Made by a program: the position numbers and the translations under genes | Shown here: in pieces, positions 11,000 through 22,950 of the stretch | Numbering within the stretch: the first letter of the stretch is position 1 | Layout of the letters: the number at the start of each line of letters is the position of its first letter | Source: Pseudopyrenochaeta lycopersici | Taxonomy: Eukaryota; Ascomycota; Dothideomycetes; Pleosporales; Pseudopyrenochaetaceae | Direction of reading: 5' to 3' | Length of the DNA: 64,000 nt | Assembly: GCA_003313425.1 (NCBI GenBank) | Contig: NHZP01000010.1 | Span: 248,001-312,000, forward strand | The notes under the pieces: generated by a model | Told to the model about the DNA's origin: nothing | Database searches by the model: none | What the model saw: the letters and a program-made list of their open reading frames with translations, nothing else

Positions 11000-13345
11000 T
11001 TAGGGTGGGCCGGTGGCGCTCATATCTGAAATATTCAAGTTTACAGGCCGGTTTCTCGGATGTAAATGAACCATGTCTTGCTGTAGCGCGTGGCCACTTC
11101 GATGGCTGGTCCCCAACGATGAAAAACTTACAGAGAAGTCCATAGGATGAATCATGTCCTCAATCTTGCTCTTTTCCGAGTCTATATGTGGCTCCTTTTG
11201 CAATTGCACGCCGTCGAGCTTCAGAGCAGCTGTCTTGGCAGAGCGCTCATTCACATGCCGGTATCCCGCATCCTTTGCTGTGTGGCTTTTCAGTTCAGAG
11301 ACTGAACCCTTCAGATTATCGACAGTGTCGGTCATTTCAGCCATAAACTCTGTTAACCTTTTAAGCTCCAGCTGGTAGAGCAATGGCACTGCTGTGTTCG
11401 ATATCTCGTCTGAAACTGATTGGCCCTCATTGACCATGTCGAGATCGCGGACTGCTTCTTCTTTGTAATCATCAAATGGCTTGAAAAGCATCTCTGTATG
11501 AAACGTATCATGGAAAGACTTCTGTTCCAATTCTAATGGCGGGAGTTGAGGAGCATGCCACAATCCAAGTGCATCCATAGCATCATGTGCCCAGCTCTCG
11601 GCGTCTCCCATCGGTTTGATATCGAGCAAATGAAGTTTCCCTTGATTTTTGATTACAGTAGACTTTATTTTGGTAGGCTCCTCGATAACATCGGATGGGA
11701 AGCGCATTTTGGCCACGACGTTGACGGCTTGAAAAGGCATTGATATACTCTCCAGTAGCCCAGTGTGAGGGAGAGTCTCGGTTGCACTCCTGAATAGAGT
11801 CTCATCAAACTTCCTCGCCTGTGGTAAGCAGCTCCCAGCCCTAAATTCAAAAAGCTTCGATACATATGCGACATTAGGCTCTTTGGACGCGAAGTCAAAA
11901 TCGGAGCCTAGACGATTGAGATCAGCCGGCGCAACGACGTTGTCGGCAACTGGACTATATGAACGTGTCTTGCGGTTACCGAAAGTTGGCAAAGTGCTAG
12001 ACAGAGCTGATAGAGCCCCTGCATTAGCAGCCTCATGAAGCGAGTTGAATTTAAAAACACCATCGCCAATGGAAGGAATTATCCGAGTCTTGACAACTGG
12101 CAACTTGGGTTTCTGATGCATACCTGAACCAGAGCTGTGCGGACAAAAGGGTAGCTTGGGGGCGGGCTTCAGCGCAGGTCTGATTTTAGACGGATCCTTA
12201 TCCACTCCTAGGTGATTGAATGGATTTCGCGTAGCTGCTTCTATAGCAGGGAGTGGCTGTTGAAGGACAGAAGTAGGGTAGACGGCGGTATTCGTGGCAG
12301 CAGGCAATGGCGCCGCCTTTACTGATTTTGGAATCAGCTTGAAGGACACCGCTGGAAGTGTTCCTAGCAGTGTCTGTGAAGACCCATATGACTTGGAGGA
12401 GGACTCTTGAATCTTTGTAGGAGCAGAAACATCAGGCACAGGCATCCTCATAGCCTCGCGCATTGCCACATCAAGCTCATCTACATCATTCGTAAACTCC
12501 TCGTACCCCTTTGAAACCTCGAGGAGAATAGGTGCCCATTTCTCTGGAACCAGCTTGCAGTGCAAGTTATATCTGAAATGGACGTATGAGGTCCACTTGG
12601 CAGCCCACGGCGTTGGATTAACTTCTGTGCCTTCGTGGTATTCCATGGCCAGCAGCCGCGCAGCACGCTCGTAAGGCGGCATTGAAGGAAAGAGTTCCAT
12701 AAAGGCGCGAATCCAGAAGTCCTTCTGAGTGGTGTAAACGTACGGACCGAGGTCACATGTAGCGATATTCTCGAGAATAGCTTTCTGCTTGTGCCAGTGC
12801 TGCTTCTCGGAAGTACCGTTTCGTTTTGTTGGACATTGAGTGACAAGCGGTGCTGGAGACTTTTGTAGAACGACCTTGTCTTTCTGCCTTGGCGTGGTCG
12901 TATTGTCAGGTAGGTTGTCTTTATGCTGAAGCCCCGAGACTTGGACGCAACTCTCAGTGGTGTACGCGCCATCTTCAGATGGTTCTTGGTTATAGTCATT
13001 AGGCAAGCGCATATAGGTACGCTCATGGCCTCCATAGAAACACGACAATTCATGAGAGCTCTCCATAGACTTCATGATAATATGTTTCTCAGGTGGCAAG
13101 TAGGCCATCGGAGCTTCCAACACTTTCTGTCCGAGTTTTCCGAAGAGAGCATTGAAGTGACCAGTGTGGTACCGTACCTCATCTCCGTAACTAACGGCTC
13201 CCTCTTTCATCAGATCGAATACGATATCGGCGACGTAGGCTTTAGCAGCGGGGCCATACTTGCGGAAGTTCGTGACCTTAAACCCTTCGTCAGCACCCTT
13301 ACCGGAGAAGATAGAGGAAAGAGGTATAGCCATTGTGGAAGACAT
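11000..13345 (-). CDS. Unrecognised protein, 781 residues
   Basis: A long single-exon frame that I do not recognise. The N-terminal 70 residues look folded (FRKYGPAAKAYVADIVFDLM, GDEVRYHTGHFNALFG), as does a block near residues 190-290 rich in aromatic and charged residues (WHKQKAILENIATCDLGP, FWIRAFMELFPSMPPYERA, PTPWAAKWTSYVHFRYN). The middle is proline- and serine-rich and probably disordered. A short coiled coil sits near residues 660-700 (LELKRLTEFMAEMTDTVDNL). No signal peptide or membrane segment. The start at 13345 (MSSTMAIPLSS) has a second in-frame ATG four codons later. The patterned conservation-like blocks and the length make a real gene very likely, perhaps lineage-restricted; I cannot give a function. 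Confidence 0.8.
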   Translation of the reverse strand: MSSTMAIPLSSIFSGKGADEGFKVTNFRKYGPAAKAYVADIVFDLMKEGAVSYGDEVRYHTGHFNALFGKLGQKVLEAPMAYLPPEKHIIMKSMESSHELSCFYGGHERTYMRLPNDYNQEPSEDGAYTTESCVQVSGLQHKDNLPDNTTTPRQKDKVVLQKSPAPLVTQCPTKRNGTSEKQHWHKQKAILENIATCDLGPYVYTTQKDFWIRAFMELFPSMPPYERAARLLAMEYHEGTEVNPTPWAAKWTSYVHFRYNLHCKLVPEKWAPILLEVSKGYEEFTNDVDELDVAMREAMRMPVPDVSAPTKIQESSSKSYGSSQTLLGTLPAVSFKLIPKSVKAAPLPAATNTAVYPTSVLQQPLPAIEAATRNPFNHLGVDKDPSKIRPALKPAPKLPFCPHSSGSGMHQKPKLPVVKTRIIPSIGDGVFKFNSLHEAANAGALSALSSTLPTFGNRKTRSYSPVADNVVAPADLNRLGSDFDFASKEPNVAYVSKLFEFRAGSCLPQARKFDETLFRSATETLPHTGLLESISMPFQAVNVVAKMRFPSDVIEEPTKIKSTVIKNQGKLHLLDIKPMGDAESWAHDAMDALGLWHAPQLPPLELEQKSFHDTFHTEMLFKPFDDYKEEAVRDLDMVNEGQSVSDEISNTAVPLLYQLELKRLTEFMAEMTDTVDNLKGSVSELKSHTAKDAGYRHVNERSAKTAALKLDGVQLQKEPHIDSEKSKIEDMIHPMDFSVSFSSLGTSHRSGHALQQDMVHLHPRNRPVNLNISDMSATGPP

Positions 13346-14211
13346 CCTGCTTATTTTGAGTGGCAGGTGGCCGAATTTGTGCTGTGTAAGTGTAAATAGG
13401 AGACTCCCAAAGCAGAAAGGTGTAATATGCTAAGAAGCAGTGCTCGTAGCAAGATTATAAAGAACAAACCCTTGTTCACTCTTAATGAAAGCTAATTTCA
13501 ATGGTAGCGTCAAAGTTGAGTGCTTGAAGATAGCAGTGTCGGTTGAAACAGGCACGAGACCGAAATCGAAATATTGAGTAAGCAGTTCAGTTGAGTTGTA
13601 TTGGAGAAGAGAATTTACCGAGAGGGAGTGGTGATGCCGGAGCAGAATAAAAGTACTCTGGGGACTGCGCGTACGCACAGTGAAAAGGAGATAGTAGGTG
13701 AAAAGAACCTCGCCTTGGCACAGTCTAGTGAATCGACAAGATGAGTGCCTCTCAATTTGGTAGTGCTTAGAGCTGCGAGCTAATGATAAAGAAGTGAATT
13801 TGCAAAGCAGGGTGTAAGTATAGCTGGGGTGTAGCTGTTAAATCACGGTCAGGAGTGCCAAGTCAGTAAAAGTCAACCGCACGTGTTTGCGTATTGCGGG
13901 CACTTTGTTGCTCAGGTTACGCCTTGTCGTAGGTTCTCTTTGCGTCGGTGAAACCTTTTCAGCACTCTATACCAGAACTTGAATCAAAGTAGAAGGACGG
14001 TCCCGCGGGGGCGGGAGAGGATTAATATTGAGAAGTCGGCATTCGTGGGTGATGCTAGGCGCAGTCGCCTGACAGATTCGTAGGTGAAGAGACATAGTTG
14101 GGGGTATATAAAGTATTAGTACTGGTAGGGGTATCAAAACAAGCAAAAGGCTGAAGTCTAGCCGTTGTACATATTCTGTCGTTCAACCCTCTTGCGGAAG
14201 CCTGAAGGTCC
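13346..14211. other. Intergenic, promoter of the 781-residue gene
   Basis: About 870 bp upstream of the leftward 781-residue gene and downstream of the next leftward gene. No gene or RNA seen; several short frames only. Confidence 0.45.
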
Positions 14212-15854
14212 TCATAATTCAATGTCCTCGAGTCCCACCATCCAAGTCCTGAAAGCTCTGGCTTTGCTTCCCGGTTCCACACTTGAATTCGCATCGATGT
14301 GGCTCGCTGCCGAAAATGCTTCTACTACACGCAGTGCTCCCACCTCGTCCTTCTCGTCAAATGGAATCAAGTCTAGGAATTGCCGCAAGGTGATCGATCC
14401 CAGTTTCACCTGTAGTTCGGCGATATAGTCTGCACCCGTGACATCTGGGATGGTTCGTGAGACTACATCCCACCCTTCAGGGCGTGTAGAGCACTGTCGG
14501 GCGTACATCTGCTCGGTTGCCGCGAGTAATATGAATGTCTTTGCGACGGCTTGTTTAGTCGTTTCGTGCATCATACTGACTTCAAGCAACTCGAGGAAGT
14601 CATCAAGACATGCTGTGCCAATAAATGTATGACGATGCTTGTACTCGAGCTCTACTTCTTGCTGTGTCAAAACTTTTGGGGCTAGTGTAGTCTTAGAACG
14701 TGCACGACAAGGTGATTCGAGCCATCTCGAGCTAAAGTTTCGGCGATGATATGAACTTTCAGGCGTGACGACGGATGCGTTGACTGGGAGATTCAAGGAA
14801 ATCTTGCGCCGGTGTCCAATGCGTGAAGCAAGCGAAGAGCTTGGCTCTTTGGAAGTCTTTGCCTTCAATTGAAGCATCCCGTCCTCCGTTTTGGCTCTTG
14901 CCTGAAGCGGCATCGAAAAGGTTCGTGCCGTGCTCAAAACAGCGTCTGTCGATGGCTCGCGCCGATGCCTTGCACGGCGCCTTGGCACAGGTGTTGGGAG
15001 AAATTCGTCGGTTCTACCACGCTTTTCAGTCCCTTTATATAGCATTTCAGCGTCGATACCATCCCCGCCAACCTTTAGTTCACTAAGGGAGTGCAAGATT
15101 GGCTCCTCATACAGTGTAATATCCGAGGCCGGCGATGTCAAGTCTTTTGGAACCTCAGAATATGGAGATAGGGCATCAAAATAGGGCTCGGTTTTGTAAT
15201 TGTTGTGCTCCCGAAGGCCCCCGTCTATTGCCGGGCTGCGAGACACCGTACGCGGAGAATCGCTGTCCTGCTCGTAATCTAGTCGTCGAGGTGTTGCAAC
15301 AGCTGTGTCTTGATTCCGTGATTCTTTCTCATTGTCTTCTTTGAAGCCTATCGATTTGGAACCTGTTGCTGTTTCTGCACATGTTAGCGGTCGGACACTT
15401 GTCTCCGCTTTCTGTCGCATGGCCACAAAGATAGTGCTGTCCCGTTCTTTGACGTTGAGTCCCTGTCTCCATGTTCTTGATTTACGAAAATGCGCTGTTC
15501 ATTATTGATCAGCTTTATACCAATCAAGTCGCACATGTAGATTACAACGCTTCACTACTTACATAACGCCATGTCGAAGTTGTCCAGTGTCCTTGCGTGA
15601 TTGTTAGCACAGCGTGCACTGCCTTCGTTTTCGACAACTGATAGTTCAGGTGACATCGTAGCAGCTCCTTCTTGCTTGTTGCTGTTCTCGGTTCGAACTG
15701 TTGAAGTCCGACGCTTTTCGAATGACACAGTTATAAGGGCGCCGCGACTCTCAGAACCACGGCGTGGACGAATCGTGGTATCAGACTCTGTGAGATTGTG
15801 GCGACGGAGAATTTCGTTGGCAACAGCGTAACGAGCAATGATCGATGACCTCAT
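14212..15854 (-). CDS. Unrecognised Ser-rich protein, about 524 residues
   Basis: Two exons, 15854..15563 and 15494..14212, joined by a 68-nt intron (GTAAGT...ACAG); the frame runs open across the junction, reading DMALS-HFRKSRTWRQGLN. I do not recognise the family. The N-terminal half is charged, Ser/Arg-rich and probably disordered (RRRARHRREPS, GHRRKISLNLP). The last about 150 residues look helical and folded (LEYKHRHTFIGTACLDDFLELLE, AVAKTFILLAATEQMYA, LRQFLDLIPFDEKDEVGALRVVEAF). The start at 15854 is the first good ATG before the conserved-looking part, but the frame stays open upstream to about 16340 without a convincing start, so another 5' exon is possible. It lies head-to-tail behind the ZNF511-like gene. 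Confidence 0.68.
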
Positions 15855-16451
15855 GGTCGCTACAAGCTGAGTGGGTGTCCGGAAGTGTATAACAGCCGTG
15901 CGCAAGCAATCGCTGGGCGGTTGTTTTGATGAGGTGAATATCAAACGTATCTCGACAACATGGCAACGGACAAATGTACACTCCACTTTGACCAACCTGA
16001 GCAGCTTCAGGTGGTCAAGCAATACCAGGAATTTCCGATATGCGCGGTGCAGGCGAGCGATGTATGCCATCGCAAGGGTGACAGTCGCATCGCCGGTAGT
16101 TCGAGCTGTGTCGACGAGCAGCGTTCTGCTGGCGATGTATCCGAATCCTACGTACCCTAGAAGTGATGAGAGAAGCGCGCGTGTAAGTAATTTGGTCAGA
16201 GGTGTTGTGTACAGACCTCGCGTCTGGAATGTTGATGCGATCCGAAAGCACGTGGTAGCAAGGGAAGGTACAAGGTAGCGGAACAAAGTAGTGCAACATT
16301 GCCTGCGCCTGTGAAAACACAAGAATGAATCTGAGGAACTCAAATATGACTGGGTAAATCATTTCTCCCTGTAACGCCGTTATGCAAGTCATGTGGCGTT
16401 CGTAATCTAAGTCATCTGAGCTGCTCTCCTACTTCATATGCCGGAGCCAGA

Positions 16452-17503
16452 TCAACCCCCTCGTCCTCGCCCTCCCCTCCCTCCTCCTCGTGCCGCTCGT
16501 ACGCTATGTGGAATGAACTGGAGCGCTGACATTCCAGATGTGAGGCTCTCCATCGGATCCTTAGACACTGAAGTCGTAGCTTGTGCCGGTTTAGAAGAAG
16601 TTGTGCCTACAGAAGACCCTTGGCTGCGTTCACTACTAACCCTGGCATGGCCGAAGCCTCCACGACCTCGAAGCTTAGTGGGATAACGCTTAGTTTCGCC
16701 GTCTTGTACTTCTTCCTCATCTTCGTCACCACCACGATACTCCTCTTGATCCTTGACAACATCCATGTTCTCCAGTGTCATGCTTGCAGAAGACTCACCT
16801 CTGCGTCTGCCAGTGGCTCCAACAATGCCACTCGCAGAGCTAAAGGCTGAGCTTCTCCGTCGGTGAGCAGGGCGAAGCATACTGCTGCGCCGGTCTATGC
16901 CGTCTTTTACAGTAATAAAATCGTAGTCACGAGGGAAATGGTGCTTGTCTATGCAGTGTAGGCGCCGCTTCTGCGGCGTGCTGCACAGACGATCACATGT
17001 TGGCAAGAGACATGCATACTGTGACATATCAGTCATACGATCCGAGAGACGGCCGTCAACATACCCGCACTTGATGGCAGCATCATACTCATGTAGCTAA
17101 GACTATTTTTTGTCTCGAGCAAGGAATGGAGGTGCAGGCGAAAGAGACATGGAAATGCATGACCTACTGTCTTTTCTCCTTGGTCCCGTTTGGAAGCAAT
17201 GATGGGGTCATGATATTCTGCGATATGCAACAACAGGAAATGCTCGTCTGGGAAGTTTTTGTGGCACTCAGCGCATCTATTCATGTGCGTCTTCTGGTAA
17301 TGGACATCGTACTCGTCAAAGGATGCAAAAGTAAGCGGCTCATGCGGGGGAAGCGAGCACCGCATCACAGCTGGCTGATCAGAAACCGCAGAGTCCTCGT
17401 CTAGAAGGACGACTTTGGCATCGACAGACTGCTCGCGAGAGACCGGGGTGCTAGGATGTTCTGATGACGACACGGAGTCCCGGTGTGAGCGCTTGACCCC
17501 CAT
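16452..17503 (-). CDS. ZNF511-like C2H2 zinc finger protein
   Basis: Exons 17503..17168 and 17018..16452 with a 149-nt intron give 300 residues. Three degenerate C2H2 fingers are visible: MRCSLPPHEPLTF..YDVHYQKTH, RCAECHKNFPDEHFLLLHIAEYHD, and across the splice EKT-YACLLPTCDRLCSTPQKRRLHCIDKH. The stretch after the last finger (FPRDYDFITVKDGIDRRSSML) is characteristic of the ZNF511 family. The tail is acidic and then Gly/Arg-rich (ARGGGRGGRGRGG), suggesting RNA binding. ZNF511 homologues are probably nuclear but their molecular role is not well defined. Start MGVKRSH at 17503 is the only ATG upstream of the fingers. The gene shares a 485-bp promoter region with the divergent SMG7/EST1-like gene. 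Confidence 0.85.
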
Positions 17504-17988
17504 TTGAAGTGATGAGTGAGTGCGATTTGACGGGCTGCGTAGTATGAAAGAGGGCAGTACCTTTGACCGGTCAATGTGCTGTCTCACAAGGCTGTCTCAA
17601 CACTGCATGCTCTCTGGAGGATTGGCAAGGGAGGCTCAGACGGGGTCTGACAGGTGAGTGGGGAGCGGCCCGAGAAGATGGTGTTTTATGTCTTGGCGGT
17701 GAAATCACCCGAGAAGTGCCCTGCTAGTTCGCGAGTGCTCGACCTGACTTTCTCCCACCTCACCACCCGCCGTATCGCCGCTCACTCTGACGCTGCACTC
17801 GCGTCCTGGACGCTGTTTGCTTCTGTGACCCTCCCGCTCACTGCTTGTCCTCCTCCCAGGGCAGAAAACCGCATCATAAATGGAGCACGCCAGCCACAAC
17901 GCTCGCCGACTGCTCCGTGCCTTCGTCTGACCTGCCGGCCGACCGTGGGGTCACATATGAACTTGGCCGGCCTACCCGTACAGCAGGC
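17504..17988. promoter_or_regulatory. Divergent promoter, ZNF511-like / SMG7-EST1-like
   Basis: These 485 bp separate the two divergent start codons. The sequence is GC-rich toward the SMG7 side, with CCCACC/CCGC blocks and CT-rich runs typical of TATA-less fungal housekeeping promoters. No TATA box seen. Confidence 0.5.
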
Positions 17989-20775
17989 ATGGCCGCCAAT
18001 ACTGCACAGCTCGACAGGTGCGCAGCCAGTCCGCCGCCGGTTTGCCAACACTGTGCTAATTCATTGCAGGCGGGCGAAGGCCATCGAGCAAGATTTCTAC
18101 AGGCGCGCCGATGACGGCTCCGCATGCGCCGAGCTGGCGGCCGTACTGCAAGAGTACGAACAGCTGCCACCCTGTGTGTGCGACCGCTAATTCTGTTCAG
18201 ATACCGCGCCGCCTGCGAGACGCTTATCTTCGCCAACTTCGAATACGCCTCGACCCACGAAATTGAACAAAAGTTATGGGCGGCGCACGTGAGGGCCAAC
18301 GCCATCTTCAGGCAGGAACACAAGATCGTGCGTCATGCTGCATGCATCACGAGGACTGGCAATGCTAATCGCGGGCAGTTCAAGCGCAATCTGGACCAAA
18401 TTGTGGAAGCCAGAAAGTTCCACAAGACGTACCTTCACTTCATAAAGGCCAGCCAGCGCTTCTACCGCCAGTACATACTGAACCTCGACGCTCAATTCGA
18501 CGGCATACCAGAGCTGCGCAGAATCGCTCAAAAGTGGAAGGACGATGGTAGGAAATCTCACCCCACCGACAGCCCCACTGCTTACCCTGTACCAGCTTCC
18601 AAAACGTCCCAACGCCAGCGCATCCCTGCCTCATTGAAGAACCAGGTCCTTCTCTCTTGCCACCAGACACTTATTCAGCTGGGCGACCTTTCCCGCTACC
18701 GCGAAACTGAGCTCGGCGAGAAGGACAAGGGGCGCAACTGGGGCCCTGCCAAAGGATATTATGGTCTGGCTGCCGAAATCTACCCAGACTCTGGACATGC
18801 ACAGAACCAACTCGCCGTCATCTCGCGCGAGGACGGCGACCACTTCCGCTCCGTTTATCACCTCTACCGCTCGCTTGCAAGCAAATTGCCACACCCGCAA
18901 GCCAGGGCGAATCTCGAGCTCGAATTCAAGCGGGTTATTTCTGCTTGGGATAAGGGCCAATTGATTAACAATCAAAAGTCCCCCGACAGCAACACTGCCG
19001 GCCGCGCTCTGATTGCCTGGTTCATTAGACTGCATAGCCGAATCTACAAGGGTGAGGAGTTCGCAGCCCATGATGAACTCGAGGGTGAGGTTCTCAGCCA
19101 CCTGGCCATTGAGCTCAAAGAGCGCCCATTGGACTCAATCTTAACCAAGATCATACTTATCAATCTGGCCTCAGAGTATTTCGCGACTGTCCAGATGCAA
19201 TGTACGTCAAACATGAGCACCCTCTGATCGCCGCAGCTAACAATAACAGCCTCCAGCCCACCTCCCAGCATTATGCGGACTTATTTCTACTATCTCCGAC
19301 TCAATGTTAAGACTTTTTTCATCCTCCTCCAGGTACTGCAGCCAGAACTTGATCGTCTCTCTGAAGGCGATGATGTGAAGCATCAGAATGGAGAGCGCTC
19401 GACACAGCTTTCCGACAAAATCACTGCCGTTGCCCGCCGCATCCTCCCCGGTCTCCGTCTCTACAGCACTTGGTTTGCGCGATACTGGCAGGTGCTGAAT
19501 GCCAATATTGCAGACACATTAACCACAGTCGATGTGCAAGAGCTTTGGAAGGCATATGCAGCGACATTAACTCTTTTAGCGTCAAGCTTCCCTGTTGAGA
19601 AACTCCCCCAGGAAAACTACATGCTTGAAGAGGATACAGAAACCATTGGATTCCAGCCATTGATCTCCCCAGACACAATGAAGGTCTGGTACATGGGGGA
19701 CACTATGAAGCAAAAATGGACCGACCTGGAGCGCAATCATCCAAACGTCGAGATGCTAATGCGGGTGAAGGACCTGCTTATCGACGGTCTTCTGCTGACG
19801 CAGAATGCAGAAGCTCCATTGGATTTAGACGGCTCTCGTTTCATCTATCGTGAAGAAGGTCTGCCATCAGAACTTCTCGCAAGTCCTAACAATCGTCCTG
19901 ATGGGTCTCCTGTCCTTTGTCAACAGACGGTCGACCTGCCACTGTTCCCCTCAGAGAAGCCAATCCCAGACGACCAAAAATCCTTCAGTGTGACTGCTGC
20001 CTCCGATTCTGCTTCAACCACCATGGCCAAAGATAACGCTATGCATCGCATGGTAGACGACCTTGTTGGAGACTTTGAGGGATTGGATCCGTTACCGGAA
20101 GAAGACGAGAATATCCCGCCCACGCCACCAGAGCAAACATTCGAGGACACTGCTGTCGTGAATGATAACACCTTCGCCCCTGCACCATTCTCAATCAGCG
20201 ACCTGGTCAACTCTGTTCAGAACTACAAGCCCTTGTCTCCTGCTGCTGGTCCGGCGATGCTTTCAACCCCAATGGGTCGGACCGCATCTACGTCGTCCAT
20301 TCGCCAGCCGGTACCCTTACCTTCGCTCCCCGATGGCCAGTGGAATCATAACTCCATCTGGAACCGCCAGCATAATGGCACACCCGGCCCATCCTCCCCT
20401 TCTATGCTGAACGGTAATAGTCTCGGCGCTGACCTTCGCATGTCCCCAAGAAACGGAATGAGCCCCAGTATGTCAGGTCATGTGCGAGGAGATTCCGCAA
20501 ACTCGCTACTGGGCTCCGACGTTACGGCAAATACAGCGCGTGCTCCACGGCCTATCAGTGGAGGCCTCGGTAGTGGCGCAGCTTGGGGTAACTCTAGTAC
20601 AAGCCAGTCGAACTGGAGTCCGGTCTACGGCGGCCAATACAACGGAAACCAGCAAAGCAATCACAATATTTACACCAACGGCGCAAATATGGCAAGCCCA
20701 CTTTTGTTCAGCTCCTACCAGAACAATGCTCCAAGCAGCTGGGGACGCAGTCCACCAAATGGTCAGGGTGGTTGA
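17989..20775 (+). CDS. SMG7/EST1-like protein (nonsense-mediated decay or telomerase-associated)
   Basis: Six exons: 17989..18017, 18070..18153, 18201..18327, 18379..18547, 18596..19201, 19250..20775, giving about 846 residues. Introns are 47-52 nt; two of them (51 and 48 nt) are stop-free multiples of three and are hidden in the raw frame. The fourth (18548..18595) is the least certain. Spliced, the N-terminus reads LQEYRAACETLIFANFEYAS...LWAAHVRANAIFRQEHKIFKRN, the EST1 14-3-3-like domain, followed by SCHQTLIQLGDLSRYRE and the EST1 DNA/RNA-binding-type helical repeats (GYYGLAAEIYPDSGHAQNQ, RSVYHLYRSLA). The last about 250 residues are Ser/Asn/Gly/Pro-rich and disordered. Family members recruit decay enzymes to phosphorylated UPF1, or in yeast support telomerase. 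Which role applies here cannot be told from sequence. Confidence 0.92.
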
Positions 20776-21691
20776 TTGACGATGATGCAGCCGTGGCTGG
20801 TTGCTTCTCATTACGCCTTCATCAATTGTTTTGACCGCCATAAGATAACTTCCAAACTTCAGAGCTGCCATAGAAGGCCCACCGGGTGTTATCACTGCCC
20901 TCAATTTGTCTTGGCTCGACGGCTTCCGGATAGGCAATCCTAGCTATGATGCGCGGCATCAAGATTGACCAAGCCCTATAGCGGGCGAAGAGGAGATGAA
21001 TCATTGGGCTGATGAAGTCGGCGCTCTTGCTATTCCACGCTGCTTTTGTTTGCGCACGGATGTTGTCCAACCCACAATGAAAGGTGGGACTGGGCAGGTT
21101 TGACGTCACAAATTGCAACATGAAGGAAACGGGAGCCTTTGACCTGGCTTCTCTGAGCTTGCTTCGGTATTCAATATAGATTATGAGCGCTGGCATGGCG
21201 AATCTGCCAACTCTGATTTAGTAGATCGCTGTCTCAGCATGGGCGCCTACAAGAGTGGTAGCGCTTCTGGCATATTCGGTTTCTCGTATTTCTCATAGGG
21301 TCTGATTTATCGTATTTAATTATGGAGTTCTGCGTTCATGATACAATCTGGCTAACATGACGTGTGATTCTCGACATGGCTATATCTGGGGTGACATGAG
21401 GTGGGGTGAGCCGAACCCTCAGCATTAGAAACTGGTATAGTATTGACTGGATTCATTTCTCTTTCAAGTCACATGTGAATCATAATTAGATACAGTATGT
21501 CAATCATTGCTCCTCTCTTCTTACGCTCGACACCCAGATGGCTCGCTCGGCTGCACCTGCCTTCCAACCCACCGCTTTGGGCTCCAATTAGCGTGAAGTC
21601 CGGTGCCCCTCGATGTTTGAATTTCTGCCCCACATGGAACATTTGCACTCCACTACGACATCAACACCGCAACTTGTCACATACACACACA
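20776..21691. other. Intergenic, adenosine kinase promoter at right
   Basis: About 915 bp. The right end contains the adenosine kinase 5' region, with the run catacacacacaatg leading to the start. A 124-codon minus-strand frame at 20822-21196 has no recognisable features and I do not call it. Confidence 0.45.
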
Positions 21692-22950
21692 ATGCCCGGC
21701 AAATACGAACTTCTGTGCTTGGAGAATCCGTTGCTGGATATCCAGGGTGTTGGGTGAGTTTCCTGCTTGTACTGCGCAATTTTAATACCGGCGGCCTCCG
21801 CGTTAGATAAAAAGCTTACGGTGCATAGAGACGAGAAGTTGCTCGAGAAGTATGGCTTGAAGGCCAACGATGCGATTCTCGCCGATCCGGAGAAGCATAT
21901 GGGATTGTACGACGACTTGATCCAGAACTACAATGCGGTTCTGATTGCTGGTGGAGCGGCGCAAAACACGGCGAGAGGTGCTCAGGTACATTGCCATCTT
22001 TTTCTAGACCTGTTTGCGGTATTAATAGGAGCCTGGAAGAAAATTTGGTTAACATATGACCACACAGTATATCCTCGAACCCGAGTCCGTTACCTACATC
22101 GGCTGCATTGGCAAGGATAAGTACGGTGAGACCTTGGAGAAGATTTGCACCGACGCCGGCGTCAAGGCCGAATACCTCTACGACGAAAAGACCCCCACTG
22201 GTCGTTGCGGTGTCGTCATTACTGGCCACAACCGTTCGCTGTGCACCGATCTCGCCGCCGCCAACAACTACAAAATTGAGCACTTGAAGCAAGAGCGAAT
22301 CTGGAAACAGGTCGAGAACGCGGAATTCTTGTATGTCGGCGGTTACCACTTGACTGTGTGCGTACCAGCCATTAAAGCGCTGGCTGAAGAGGCTGCTGCG
22401 AAGAACAAGGTATGCTATCTTGACGAATCGCCAATAATCATCCATAACTGACACCATAAAGACCTTCATCCTTAACCTGTCCGCCCCATTCATCGCCCAG
22501 TTCTTCAAAGACCCTCTTGATGAGATCCTACCTTATGTTGATATCTTGATCGGTAACGAGACTGAGGCTGCCGCATTCGCCGAGTCCCACAATATTGAGT
22601 CCAAGGATGTCAAGGAGATCGCAAAGGAGATCGCTAAGCTGCCCAAGAAGAACACCAAGAAGCAAAGGACCGTTGTTTTCACACAAGGCACTGACCCAAC
22701 GATTGCCGTTAGCGCAAAAGAAGATGGTTCTACCGAGGTGAAGGAAGTACCAGTGCACGCTATTGGAGAAGAGAAGATCAACGACACCAATGGTGCTGGT
22801 GATGCATTTGCTGGAGGGTTCGTCGCTGGTGTCGTCCAGGGCAAGCCTCTCGAGAAGGCCATTGATATGGGCCAGTGGCTCGCCAAGTTGAGCATCCAGG
22901 AGTTGGGACCTTCGTATCCTTCCCCTAAGCAGACTTACACCTCCAGCTAA
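21692..22950 (+). CDS. ADO1: Adenosine kinase
   Basis: Exons 21692..21753, 21829..21985, 22068..22409, 22462..22950 give 349 residues, the normal family length. The first intron (75 nt) must end at the second AG (21828): this gives the conserved DIQGVGDEKLLEKYGLK, whereas the first AG brings an immediate stop. The ribokinase/PfkB fold is clear: LLCLENPLLDI, GGAAQNTARGAQ, YIGCIGKDKYG, TPTGRCGVVITG, and the signature DTNGAGDAFAGGF near residue 294 with the catalytic base Asp. The enzyme phosphorylates adenosine to AMP with ATP in the cytosol. It salvages purines and removes adenosine made by S-adenosylhomocysteine hydrolysis, so it supports methylation reactions. Single-copy housekeeping role expected. 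Confidence 0.96.

Noticed and set aside
15871..16278. 135-codon plus-strand frame
   Set aside because: Antisense to an open minus-strand stretch, no features or start context; treated as stop-poor composition.
20822..21196. 124-codon minus-strand frame with ATG
   Set aside because: No recognisable features, no partner exon, overlaps the presumed 3' region of the SMG7/EST1-like gene.
21754..21806. Shorter first intron of adenosine kinase ending at the AG at 21805-21806
   Set aside because: Gives an immediate stop after GVG; the later AG at 21828 restores the conserved GDEKLLEKYG sequence.
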